DNA of 27,765 bases from positions 1-27,765 of the forward strand of contig URAP01000025.1 of the NCBI GenBank assembly GCA_900545935.1. The letters run 5' to 3'. The stretch is from an uncultured Eubacteriales bacterium. Lineage in GTDB: Bacteria > Bacillota > Clostridia > Oscillospirales > CAG-272. Shown one piece after another: positions 7,623-14,982 of this stretch. Each line of letters starts with the position of its first letter. The stretch's first letter is position 1. The notes beneath the pieces were generated by a model, which was given only the letters and a program-made list of their open reading frames with translations, had not been told where the DNA came from and did not search any database. Both the position numbers and the translations under genes were made by a program.

Positions 7623-8480
7623 GTGACTGATACGGTTAAGAAAAATACGGCGGCAGGGCATATACAGCTTGGTGCGAGGGAAATAATCGAGGCGCTGCCC
7701 GAGCATATGCACCGCAGGGAAAATTTTACCCTCATATATAAAGAGGAGACCGGCTCGACAAATGCCGATGCCATGCAGCTGCTGCATGACGGAGCTATGC
7801 CGGATGGCGGAGTGCTGCCGCCGTTTTTCGCCGTTGTTGCAGGTAGGCAAACCGGAGGGCGCGGGACTCAGGGCAGGCATTTCTACTCCCCCTCGGGCAG
7901 CGGACTTTATATGAGTATAGCATGGCACAGCGGACTGCACGCGGACGGGCTGCCCCCGGTGACGGCTGCCGCTGCGGTCGCGGTGCGTTTTGCCGTAGGC
8001 TATGTACTCGGGCAGCGCGCGGATATTAAGTGGGTAAACGACGTTCTTGTCGACGGGAAAAAGGTATGCGGCATTCTCGCGGAGTGCTCAGAGAGGTCGG
8101 ACGGCGCCGACATAGTTATCGGAATAGGCATAAATCTTACACCTCCCGAGGGTGGATTTCCTCCCGAGCTCGGCGGTGCGGGCGCGCTGTGCTCGCATAT
8201 GGAGCCTGAGGTCGCGGAGGAGCTTGCCGCATCGGTGATAGCCGAGCTGTGCGCTCTGCTTGACGGCGGCGGCGCGGACGAGATAATGTCCAGATACCGC
8301 GAGGGCTGCTGCTCGATAGGCGGTAAGCTGAGGCTGCGCAGGGACGGAGGCGCGGTCGAATATACCGCTCTCGATATAGGAGACGACGGCGAGCTTATAG
8401 TCGAATCGCCCGACGGAGAGCGCCTGACCGTCATATCCGCGGCGGAGGTCTGCCGACCAGCCGAAAGGGAAATATATTAA
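7623..8480 (+). CDS. birA: Biotin--[acetyl-CoA carboxylase] ligase, catalytic type without DNA-binding domain
   Basis: This enzyme activates biotin with ATP and attaches it to the lysine of biotin carboxyl carrier proteins. The biotinyl-5'-AMP binding loop is GRGTQGRHFYSP (79-90), followed by SGLYMS, and the lysine motif is KWVNDVLVDGKKVCGILAE (136 onward). IGIGINL and a C-terminal SH3-like part (GGKLRLRRDGG) complete the family plan. The 285 residues lack the N-terminal helix-turn-helix of bifunctional BirA, so it should not act as a repressor. The start is GTG at 7623 with AAAGGA upstream. It lies 94 bases after dinB with no clear terminator between, so it may partly share that transcript. 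Confidence 0.92.
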   Translation: MTDTVKKNTAAGHIQLGAREIIEALPEHMHRRENFTLIYKEETGSTNADAMQLLHDGAMPDGGVLPPFFAVVAGRQTGGRGTQGRHFYSPSGSGLYMSIAWHSGLHADGLPPVTAAAAVAVRFAVGYVLGQRADIKWVNDVLVDGKKVCGILAECSERSDGADIVIGIGINLTPPEGGFPPELGGAGALCSHMEPEVAEELAASVIAELCALLDGGGADEIMSRYREGCCSIGGKLRLRRDGGAVEYTALDIGDDGELIVESPDGERLTVISAAEVCRPAEREIY

Positions 8481-8503
8481 CGTCATAACAGTCTCCCCTA
8501 CGT

Positions 8504-8587
8504 GATATCCGCCCGCAAGTCAGCCGCCCCTCCGGGATATCTTCCCGCAAGCCAAGCGAACGGAATGCTTGACTTGCGGGTGATATG
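8504..8587. repeat. Three copies of an 18-bp sequence, two direct and one inverted
   Basis: GATATCCGCCCGCAAGTC (8504-8521) and GATATCTTCCCGCAAGCC (8536-8553) are near-identical direct copies. GACTTGCGGGTGATATG (8571-8587) is an inverted copy. Copies two and three form a 14-bp stem (CCCGCAAGCCAAGC with GCTTGACTTGCGGG, one mismatch). The region follows birA and has no T-run, so it is not a standard terminator. Nothing coding was found in 8481-8690. Confidence 0.7.
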
Positions 8588-8693
8588 CGGCTGCGAATGT
8601 CGATGCCTATTTGAATTATAGGTCAAAATTGTATTTTATGGGCATTTAAGCCGCCGGTTAAGCGCCGGGCGGAAAGAAATGTTTGAAAAAATA

Positions 8694-8722
8694 TTGACAA
8701 AATCAAAGAATGATGGTACAAT
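8694..8722 (+). promoter_or_regulatory. Promoter of the small two-helix membrane protein
   Basis: TTGACA (8694-8699) and TACAAT (8717-8722) have a 17-bp spacer and a TGG before the -10. The roughly 85-base leader that follows contains a hairpin, CTCC plus CGACA (from 8727) pairing with TGTCG plus GAG (to 8749). Confidence 0.85.
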
Positions 8723-8815
8723 TCTTCTCCGCGACAGTGTTTGTCGGAGATATTCGCGCGACGGTCTCGGCGCGGTATACGCATGGAATTTCAGTTGTGA
8801 ACAGAAAGGCTGTAT

Positions 8816-9040
8816 ATGGATATTTTTTTGATGTGTCTGCTTGTCCTGATCGGGGCGGTGGCACTGATCGGAATTCTCATGGCGGTCAAGCTCATGCGCT
8901 ATGTGGAGGAGAACAAGGATAAATTCGCCGACGATTTCGATGTTGAGCTGAAGAACCGTCTTACGCATTTCTTTCTCATAGGTACATACTTCGCTGTGCT
9001 CTGCATCGTTTATGTGATCGCGTCCGTATTTATGAGATAA
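8816..9040 (+). CDS. Small membrane protein with two transmembrane helices, unknown function
   Basis: This 74-residue protein has hydrophobic segments at about 4-25 and 51-72. They are joined by a charged loop (RYVEENKDKFADDFDVELKNR) that probably faces the cytoplasm. It has a consensus promoter, a GAAAGG ribosome site just upstream and an isolated transcription unit, so it is very likely real despite its size. I do not recognise a family. The loop looks helical and acidic. It precedes a structured non-coding region and a terminator. Confidence 0.75.
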   Translation: MDIFLMCLLVLIGAVALIGILMAVKLMRYVEENKDKFADDFDVELKNRLTHFFLIGTYFAVLCIVYVIASVFMR

Positions 9041-9072
9041 TGCCGTTTGCCGTCCGTATGTTAGTATCGGCA

Positions 9073-9251
9073 GGCTGATACGGCACGAAAGCAGTCGGTG
9101 CGTCTTTTGATAATCGACTGTAAGAATCGCCTTGCGATAGCGGAAATAGCTGCTTTTCGCCTCTGCCTGTAACGGCATGTCTCGCAGGATGGCGGTGAAC
9201 ACTTCGCGGCGGTGTTTTTGCGCCGAGCGAGGTTTGTCGGTGCCTATCGGC
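9073..9251 (+). ncRNA. Candidate structured non-coding RNA or structured 3' UTR
   Basis: The stretch 9041-9404 has no plausible gene but folds well by eye. GGCTGATA-c-GGCAC (9073-9086) pairs with GTGCC-TATC-GGC (9240-9251) to close about 180 bases. Inside is a stacked arm: CTCGC (9181-9185) with GCGAG (9227-9231), GGCG (9191-9194) with CGCC (9221-9224), and AACAC (9198-9202) with GTGTT (9212-9216). A smaller hairpin, ATCGC-CTT-GCGAT, lies before it. A perfect terminator follows at 9285. Size and rod-like shape recall 6S RNA, but I cannot confirm a family and see no clear promoter of its own. It could be the 3' end of the upstream mRNA. Confidence 0.4.
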
Positions 9252-9284
9252 AGCTTGAAGCTAAATAATTATCCGTATGAAAAA

Positions 9285-9325
9285 CGAGCGGCAGAGGTAC
9301 GATCCTCTGCCGCTCGGGATTTTTT
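9285..9325 (+). terminator. Intrinsic terminator
   Basis: CGAGCGGCAGAGG (9285-9297) pairs perfectly with CCTCTGCCGCTCG (9304-9316), 13 bp, and is followed by GGA and six T's. The minus strand reads A-flanked stem and T's (from AAAA at 9281-9284), so it may also serve the convergent queG-like gene. Confidence 0.93.
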
Positions 9326-9404
9326 AGTTATGCCGTTGGTCTTTAACTGTATACGGTATGGAGATAAAGTATCCGAAATTTGAGCGGTATTCGCCATGCA
9401 CCGG

Positions 9405-10256
9405 TCATTTGATCGGCTTCGCCGTCTTATGCCGCCGCTCTATCTCAAGGTTTCGCAGTATTGTCTTTCTTCCGCGCCAAGCGTATGCGCGCTCGGCGAA
9501 CTGCTCATCCGTCATGGAGTTGATCATCTCGGTCGTTACTGTCGGTGTGCGACGCTCGTAGAAGAACTGCGCCTCGGTCGTCTTTACGTCACGGTTGAGA
9601 GGGCATACCTCCTGGCAGATATCGCAGCCCCAGCAGCAGCCCGATTCGGCGATCATCTGCTCCTCATCTGCGGTCAGCTCGCCCTTTTTTTGCGTCAGAT
9701 ACGAGAGGCAGGTCTGACCCTTTCCGGGACATGCTTTCATGCAGCGCCCGCATCCGGGGCAGTGTGATATCGGATAGCCCTCGGCGCGCGGCTCGAGCGG
9801 CTCGGAGAGGAATATCTCACCGATGAATATATAGCTGCCGTAGCCCTCGGTTATCAGCAGATGGTTTTCACCTATGCAGCCGATGCCTGCCTTTGATGCA
9901 GCCTCTGCCTCGTAGATCGGGGAATGATCGGAATAGGTGCATATCGCTGTGCCCGGCAGATCGCTGTCGCAGGCAGCCTTCAGCTGTGCGGCAAGCTCGG
10001 AAAAGAAGATGTGATAGTCGAGCGAGACGGCATAGCGCGAAATATTGCGCGGCTCGTCGTCGCCTGTGAAATAGGGCACGGTGAACATTACGACGCATCC
10101 CGGCTCGAATTTCAAAAGATACGGCTTTTGTACGCGGCATTCGCTCATCGGCAGACATGAGGCTGCTCCGATGCCGTTTTTTTCGAGTATATCGGTACAG
10201 ACCGATACGGCTTTGTAGGCGGGAGAGTCCTCCGCCGGCATAAATATTTTTTTCAT
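9405..10256 (-). CDS. queG: Epoxyqueuosine reductase-like iron-sulfur protein
   Basis: QueG reduces epoxyqueuosine to queuosine in tRNA using cobalamin and two [4Fe-4S] clusters. The cluster ligands are visible in CPGCGRCMKACP (C166, C169, C172, C176) and CCWGCDICQEVCP (C208, C211, C214, C218). The catalytic-region pattern YSDHSPIYEAEAASKAGIGCIGENHLLI (D110) matches the family aspartate region, and the tail AYAWRGRKTILRNLEIE is the usual QueG ending before HEAT repeats. At 283 residues it is the short clostridial form without HEAT repeats. Its mRNA looks leaderless: the -10 hexamer ends 6 bases before the ATG, with no ribosome site. It is divergent from the topoisomerase gene. A paralogous reductase with another substrate is possible. 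Confidence 0.85.
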   Translation of the reverse strand: MKKIFMPAEDSPAYKAVSVCTDILEKNGIGAASCLPMSECRVQKPYLLKFEPGCVVMFTVPYFTGDDEPRNISRYAVSLDYHIFFSELAAQLKAACDSDLPGTAICTYSDHSPIYEAEAASKAGIGCIGENHLLITEGYGSYIFIGEIFLSEPLEPRAEGYPISHCPGCGRCMKACPGKGQTCLSYLTQKKGELTADEEQMIAESGCCWGCDICQEVCPLNRDVKTTEAQFFYERRTPTVTTEMINSMTDEQFAERAYAWRGRKTILRNLEIERRHKTAKPIK

Positions 10257-10262
10257 ATCGCG

Positions 10263-10291
10263 ATTATATCATATTTTTCCGTCTTGTGCAA
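10263..10291 (-). promoter_or_regulatory. Promoter of the queG-like gene
   Basis: On the minus strand TTGCAC (10291-10286) and TATAAT (10268-10263) have a 17-bp spacer and an extended TGA. Only six bases separate the -10 from the ATG, so the transcript should begin at or next to the start codon. Confidence 0.82.
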
Positions 10292-10320
10292 CGACATTGG
10301 CGAACTATGCGGCTGAAAAG

Positions 10321-10349
10321 TTGACAAAATCGCTGCGTTGTTGTAAAAT
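10321..10349 (+). promoter_or_regulatory. Promoter of the topoisomerase B-subunit gene
   Basis: TTGACA (10321-10326) and TAAAAT (10344-10349) have a 17-bp spacer. A leader of about 95 bases follows to the ATG at 10452. The promoter is divergent from that of the queG-like gene, with about 30 bp between the two -35 elements. Confidence 0.85.
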
Positions 10350-10451
10350 AAAAAGGAGAATGAAACGGCGGCATCGTGTTTTTTCAGACCGCGAGCATCG
10401 TCTCGGCTGTTACGGACATGCCGCAAAAAATAAAAGTACAAGGAGAAAAGG

Positions 10452-12482
10452 ATGGCAGCAACCGCAAAAACGGAAAAGGTCGAAAAGAACGACTCTATCT
10501 ATGATAACCGCAGTATATCTGCGCTGAAGGGCGCCGACAGGGTGCGCAAGAGACCTGCGGTCATCTTCGGCTCTGACGGTCTCGAGGGCTGTGAGCATTC
10601 GGTATTCGAGATATTGTCGAATGCTGTCGACGAGGCGCGCGAGGGCTACGGCGACGCGATAACCACAACCGTTTACCTCGATCACTCCATTCAGATAGAG
10701 GACCACGGCAGAGGCGTTCCGCTCGGCTACAACGAGCGCGAGGGCAGATATAACTGGGAGCTTATCTACTGCGAGCTGTATGCGGGCGGTAAATACGACA
10801 ACAATTCCGACGGCTCGAGCTATGAGTATTCGCTCGGTCTGAACGGACTCGGCGCGTGCGCTACGCAGTATTCGTCCGAGTATATGGACGTAAAGTCGTA
10901 TAACGGAAAGAGTCTTTTCGAGATCTCCTTTAGGAAAGGCGAGCCGGTCACCGAGCTTACCGAAACTCCTCTCGGCAGAGGGCAGAAGCGTACCGGAACG
11001 ATCGTCCGCTGGAAGCCGGATATCGAGGTCTTTACCGATATCAATATTCCGGAGGAGTACTATTCCGAGATGCTGCGTAAGCAGTCGGTAGTTAACTCCG
11101 GCGTTCACTTTGTGTTGCTGATAGAGCGCGAGGGCGGCGAATTCGAGCGCAGCGAGTACTACTACGAGAACGGTATAATCGACTATGTAGCCGAGCTGGC
11201 GGGCGAAAACACGCTGACCGCTCCGGTTATATGGCGCACCGAGACGGTGGGACGCGACCGCGAGGACAAGCGCGACTATAAGCTCAAGGTCGAGGTCGCA
11301 TTCTGTGCCTCCAACACAAAGAAGATAATAGAGTACTACCACAACTCGAGCTTTCTCGAGCACGGCGGCTCGCCGGATAAGGCGGTCCGCAATGCGTTTG
11401 TGTACGCGGTGGATAAGTATCTTCGCGCAAACGGAAAATACAACAAAAACGAGAGCAAGATAACATTTCCCGATGTTGAGGATTGCCTTGTGCTTGTCAC
11501 AAACAGCTTTTCAACCGAGACCTCATATGCAAACCAGACCAAAAAGGCGATAACGAATACCTTTATCGCCGAGGCAATGACTAAGTTTCTGCGCCATCAG
11601 CTCGAGGTGTATTTTGCCGAGCAGCCGATGGAGGCGGATCGCTTTACCGCGCAGGTCCTCGTCAATAAGCGCAGCCGCGAAAAGGCGGAGACGACCAGAC
11701 TTGACCTGAAAAAGAAGCTCGCGGGCAATACCGATATCTCGAATAGGGTGGAAAAGTTCGTTAACTGCCGTACGAAGGATGTTTCCCGCCGCGAGCTGTA
11801 CATCGTTGAGGGTGATTCGGCGCTCACGTCGGTAAAGCTCGGACGCGACTCCGAGTTTCAGGCGGTAATGCCGGTGCGCGGAAAGACGCTCAACTGCCAG
11901 AACAGCTCGTACGAGAAGATATTCAAGAGTGAGGTGATTCTCAATCTGCTGCGCGTTATCGGCTGCGGCGTTGAGATAAAGACCAAGAGCAAGGAAATGG
12001 TCCCGTTCGATCTCGATGCGCTGCGGTGGAACAAGATAATCATCTGTACCGATGCGGACAAGGACGGATATCACATCCGCACCCTGCTGCTCACGCTCTT
12101 CCGTCGTCTGCTGCCGACCCTGCTGCGCGAAAAGAAGGTGTTCATCGCCGAATCGCCGCTATATGAGATAGTCTGCAAGGATAAGTCGTATTTTGCGTAC
12201 GACGAGGCGGAAAAGGCGCAGTTACTGCGTCAGCTCGAGGGGCAGAAATACAAGGTCTCCCGCTCTAAGGGACTCGGCGAGAACGAGCCCGAGATGATGC
12301 GCCAGACGACGATGAATCCCGCGACCCGCCGACTGATTTCTGTAACACCGGCGGATGAGGCGGAGACCGACCGTATCTTTGAGACGCTGCTCGGAGATGA
12401 TATCGCCGCAAGAAAGGCGTTTATCACCGAGTACGGACCGCAGTATATGAGCGAGATAGATCGCTCGGGCGACGATGCATAA
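10452..12482 (+). CDS. Type IIA topoisomerase B subunit (ParE/GyrB family), divergent
   Basis: This 676-residue protein has the full B-subunit plan: GHKL ATPase, transducer and TOPRIM domain. ATPase motifs are FEILSNAVDEAREG, EDHGRGVP, LYAGGKY and LGLNGLGA, each one or two residues off the textbook forms. TOPRIM metal residues are kept: E453 in VEGDSA and D534, D536 and D538 in CTDADKDGYHIRTLL. The terminal SRSKGLGENEPEMMRQTTMNP is the usual KGLGE motif. It should cut and rejoin DNA with a ParC/GyrA partner to decatenate chromosomes or relax supercoils. The expected A-subunit gene is not downstream; SpoIID follows in the opposite direction. AAGGAG lies 7 bases before the ATG. ParE is more likely than GyrB because of divergence, but this is not certain. 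Confidence 0.88.
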   Translation: MAATAKTEKVEKNDSIYDNRSISALKGADRVRKRPAVIFGSDGLEGCEHSVFEILSNAVDEAREGYGDAITTTVYLDHSIQIEDHGRGVPLGYNEREGRYNWELIYCELYAGGKYDNNSDGSSYEYSLGLNGLGACATQYSSEYMDVKSYNGKSLFEISFRKGEPVTELTETPLGRGQKRTGTIVRWKPDIEVFTDINIPEEYYSEMLRKQSVVNSGVHFVLLIEREGGEFERSEYYYENGIIDYVAELAGENTLTAPVIWRTETVGRDREDKRDYKLKVEVAFCASNTKKIIEYYHNSSFLEHGGSPDKAVRNAFVYAVDKYLRANGKYNKNESKITFPDVEDCLVLVTNSFSTETSYANQTKKAITNTFIAEAMTKFLRHQLEVYFAEQPMEADRFTAQVLVNKRSREKAETTRLDLKKKLAGNTDISNRVEKFVNCRTKDVSRRELYIVEGDSALTSVKLGRDSEFQAVMPVRGKTLNCQNSSYEKIFKSEVILNLLRVIGCGVEIKTKSKEMVPFDLDALRWNKIIICTDADKDGYHIRTLLLTLFRRLLPTLLREKKVFIAESPLYEIVCKDKSYFAYDEAEKAQLLRQLEGQKYKVSRSKGLGENEPEMMRQTTMNPATRRLISVTPADEAETDRIFETLLGDDIAARKAFITEYGPQYMSEIDRSGDDA

Positions 12483-12548
12483 GTGTGTGTCTGTATGATG
12501 CTGCGGGAGTATAACGTCTTTGCAGAGGTATGATATTTTCCGACATAA

Positions 12549-12591
12549 CAAGACCTCCTATGACAGCTTGGCTTTGTCATAGGAGGTCTTG
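12549..12591. terminator. Perfect 17-bp hairpin between convergent genes
   Basis: CAAGACCTCCTATGACA (12549-12565) pairs without mismatch with TGTCATAGGAGGTCTTG (12575-12591), loop of 9. Neither side has a good T-run, so it may act mainly as an RNA-end stabiliser or a weak bidirectional terminator for the topoisomerase gene and spoIID. Confidence 0.65.
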
Positions 12592-12609
12592 ATTTCTGTG
12601 TGATTCGGC

Positions 12610-13611
12610 TCAGCCGAGGCGTGACAGCTCGCAGCCGGTATAGTAGTGCATAAGTATATCCTCGGCGGTCAGTCCGCGCTGTGCCATTGCGAGCGCGCCG
12701 TACTGACTCATTCCGACTCCGTGACCGAGGCATGCGGCGGAATCTTCCTCGGTAGGTACGGAGACGAGATACGGCGCGTTTCCGCCCCATACATCGACGG
12801 CGGAGCGGGTATAGCCTACCGAGCGGGCGTGCCATGCGGCGCAGATGCTCATACCGTCGTATGTGACGGCTGTGTTTCGCGTTTCGGAAGCGGCTGCGGT
12901 CGCCTCATCTGTATACGCGCCCTCCGCCGAGCGGTAGGCACAGCAATGCGCGGGCTCGTTGCATACGCAGGCTCGTCCGTGCTCGGCGTCCGGCGGTCCC
13001 TGCATCAGCTTATATACGGCGTAGCTGCGCGCGGCTATTGCCTGAGCGCGGAGTGCCTCGATATCAAAGTATCTCGGCATCTCTGCGCGGCAGACTCCCT
13101 CCACATACTCGCCGAGCGTCGTCGTTATCGTACTGCCGGTAGTGTGATCATATACATATATCACGCTGTCGTCGGTATAGCCGAAGTACACGGTGTCCTC
13201 CGCATATTCGTCGGTCGTATCGTATCCGCCGCTCGCATCGGCTGCGGCTGTATCGGATGATCCGGAGAAAGCATCCGGATCGGTTGCAGCTGCGCTTATG
13301 CTCTCCGGCACAGAGCTGATTTCGGTATCGGCATCCGATGGGAAACTGTCGACTGCGTCGGCATGTCCGAGGCTGTTTTCGCGCGTCTTGGCGGCAACAG
13401 CCGTTATGTCGCGCAGAGCATCGCTCAGAGCGGCATCGTATTGCTCGGGTGCCGATGGGGCGAGCGCCTGGCTTTCGCCGTGCTCGCTGAGTGCCGATGT
13501 GTACCTCTCGAGCGGCTGCGGTACGGTCGAGGTCATAATATACGGCTCCGCTCCGCATAGACAGCTTATGGATAGTGCTGCGGAGAGTACCGCCTCTATA
13601 AGTATCTTCAT
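12610..13611 (-). CDS. spoIID: SpoIID/LytB-domain protein, sporulation lytic transglycosylase-like
   Basis: SpoIID cleaves peptidoglycan glycan strands during engulfment of the forespore, together with SpoIIM and SpoIIP. The 333-residue protein has an N-terminal hydrophobic segment (about 2-20) as membrane anchor or signal. An acidic, Ser/Ala-rich spacer follows (about 30-140), then the SpoIID domain: LGEYVEGVCRAEMP with the catalytic glutamate E177, EALRAQAIAARSYAVYKLM, VWGGNAPYLVSVP and LGHGVGMSQYGALAMAQRG. Several cysteines lie in mid-domain (CVCNEPAHCC). GAAAGGA lies 12 bases before the ATG. A weak sigma-E-like CATATAAG is present upstream near 13681 on the minus strand. The presence of this gene supports an endospore former. 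LytB-type wall enzymes share the fold, so a non-sporulation role is possible. Confidence 0.85.
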   Translation of the reverse strand: MKILIEAVLSAALSISCLCGAEPYIMTSTVPQPLERYTSALSEHGESQALAPSAPEQYDAALSDALRDITAVAAKTRENSLGHADAVDSFPSDADTEISSVPESISAAATDPDAFSGSSDTAAADASGGYDTTDEYAEDTVYFGYTDDSVIYVYDHTTGSTITTTLGEYVEGVCRAEMPRYFDIEALRAQAIAARSYAVYKLMQGPPDAEHGRACVCNEPAHCCAYRSAEGAYTDEATAAASETRNTAVTYDGMSICAAWHARSVGYTRSAVDVWGGNAPYLVSVPTEEDSAACLGHGVGMSQYGALAMAQRGLTAEDILMHYYTGCELSRLG

Positions 13612-14060
13612 GATTTTTACCGTTCCTTTCTCGGGTGCAGGCGGCGTTTGCCGTCCGTGCGCTGATTCGGGTTTGTCTTATATGCCGTATCGTGCTTTTT
13701 ATCGGCTGTGCCGCCGAAGCGGGCAAAAAGCCGCTCTGCGCGCGCCTGATCGGCATTTGTCGGCGCAGTCTTGTCCTGCCGATGTTAAATTGATATGCCG
13801 CCGTATATATTATTATTACTCCGCTGCGCGGTATGAATTTCATTCGCACATTTTATTCACAGAAAATTCACGTCCGATTTACCGAATTGTGAGGAAGTAA
13901 GTGACTAAAGCGGTTAAAATACACGATGTATAATTGTTTATCGGTATATCTGTCGCTGTAAATGAAGCACTGCGTCTATGCCGGTATGCAGATCCGGGTA
14001 TCTCAGCCGCCTGCGGCGATGCCGTCGGCACAATACATAAACTGAAAAGGAAAACTTAAC
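13612..14060. other. Long intergenic region between spoIID and the MnmA-like gene
   Basis: No credible gene is seen. It holds the divergent control region: a possible sigma-E -10 for spoIID near 13681, and a TATAAT at 13929-13934 without a recognisable -35 for the plus-strand gene. The latter would give a leader of about 120 bases with small GC hairpins (GCCGC-CT-GCGGC, TGCCG-T-CGGCA near 14008-14031). A longer hairpin, ATCGGCA with TGCCGAT, lies near 13749-13785. I recognise no riboswitch class. Confidence 0.5.
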
Positions 14061-14876
14061 ATGAAAATCGTTATCGGATATGACGGCAGTATGCGCTCGA
14101 GAGCGGCTGCCGCAATGCTGCGCGAGCAGGGACATATAGTTTCCGCCGCATATGTTACCGCCTCATCAGAGCTTCCTGCTGAGCTTGAGAGCAAGGCTGC
14201 TTCGGACGGGTTATTCATCACCGCCGTTTACGGAGACGACAGCACGACGGAGGGCGTTATATCCGCTCTCTGCGGACATATGAAGGCATACGGCTTCGGC
14301 GCTGCGGCGACCGGACATATCGCTCGTGTCAGCCGCGACGAAAAAGTGACCGTCGACGGCGAGAACGGTGAGAAGCAGACGGTCATTAAGCCCTGCGGAG
14401 CCCCCCGCATCGCAATAGCGGTCGACGTACCCTCCGATGAGAGCGCAAAGCTCGGACTGCTGTCCGCCGAGACGGTCGCAAAGCTCGTTCTGCCGCTCGG
14501 AGAGCTCGGAGCCGGAGAGCTCGCGGAGTATGCCAAGGCGCACTCCATACATGCGGATGCAGCGCCCGACGCTGTACCGGTGCCCACCGGCTCGGTCGGC
14601 TCGTTCCGGCTTACGGGACTTGTATTTCAGCGCGGCGAAGCGCCCGATCCCACGCGCGGCGGCGCAATGCACCTCTGTCATCTGCCTGTCAAGGTCGGCG
14701 CTGCCGAGGCTGTCGAGTCGCATATCTATATTCATCAGCATGTAGGCTATGGAATGGTCGCAGATGTTATCTTTATCACCGCTCCGAGCTATGCCGAGGT
14801 CGGCGAGCGTGTCGTTGTCTACGACAATGACGGAAATGTCATGCTCGGCGGCAGGGTATCGGCTCTGCTCGGCTGA
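14061..14876 (+). CDS. Degenerate MnmA-like protein lacking the catalytic motifs
   Basis: MnmA thiolates uridine 34 of certain tRNAs and is normally about 360 residues. This 271-residue homologue keeps scaffold signatures: IVIGYDGSMRSRAAAAMLREQG at the N-terminus, AAATGHIARV (83-86 is ATGH), ETVAKLVLPLGELGAGELAEYAKA in the middle and the C-terminal barrel ending TAPSYAEVGERVVVYDNDGNVMLGGRVSAL. The ATP-binding SGGxDSS loop is replaced by YDGSMRS. The region that should hold the first catalytic Cys-Asn reads STTEGVISAL. The active-site lid with the second cysteine is missing. It is therefore probably not a thiolase. It may bind tRNA or an adenylate, or be a decaying paralogue, but the frame is intact and has an AAAGGA ribosome site. 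Confidence 0.75.
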   Translation: MKIVIGYDGSMRSRAAAAMLREQGHIVSAAYVTASSELPAELESKAASDGLFITAVYGDDSTTEGVISALCGHMKAYGFGAAATGHIARVSRDEKVTVDGENGEKQTVIKPCGAPRIAIAVDVPSDESAKLGLLSAETVAKLVLPLGELGAGELAEYAKAHSIHADAAPDAVPVPTGSVGSFRLTGLVFQRGEAPDPTRGGAMHLCHLPVKVGAAEAVESHIYIHQHVGYGMVADVIFITAPSYAEVGERVVVYDNDGNVMLGGRVSALLG

Positions 14877-14902
14877 GGCGTACGGCAATAATTGATTTTT
14901 TT

Positions 14903-14934
14903 CGGCGCGGAGGCGGCAGCTGTCCGCGCCGTTT
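14903..14934 (+). terminator. Hairpin after the MnmA-like gene, weak terminator candidate
   Basis: CGGCGCGGA (14903-14911) pairs with TCCGCGCCG (14923-14931), followed by only three T's. It may allow partial read-through into holA. Confidence 0.45.
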
Positions 14935-14982
14935 CGATACAACGGCAGATATTACGCATGAGTGGAAGGGAGAGGGCTGCGC

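Noticed and set aside
10360..10527. Upstream ORF of 55 codons with AAGGAG before it, overlapping the topoisomerase start
   Set aside because: The predicted transcript starts near 10356, which would remove most of that ribosome site, and the product is a low-complexity basic peptide.
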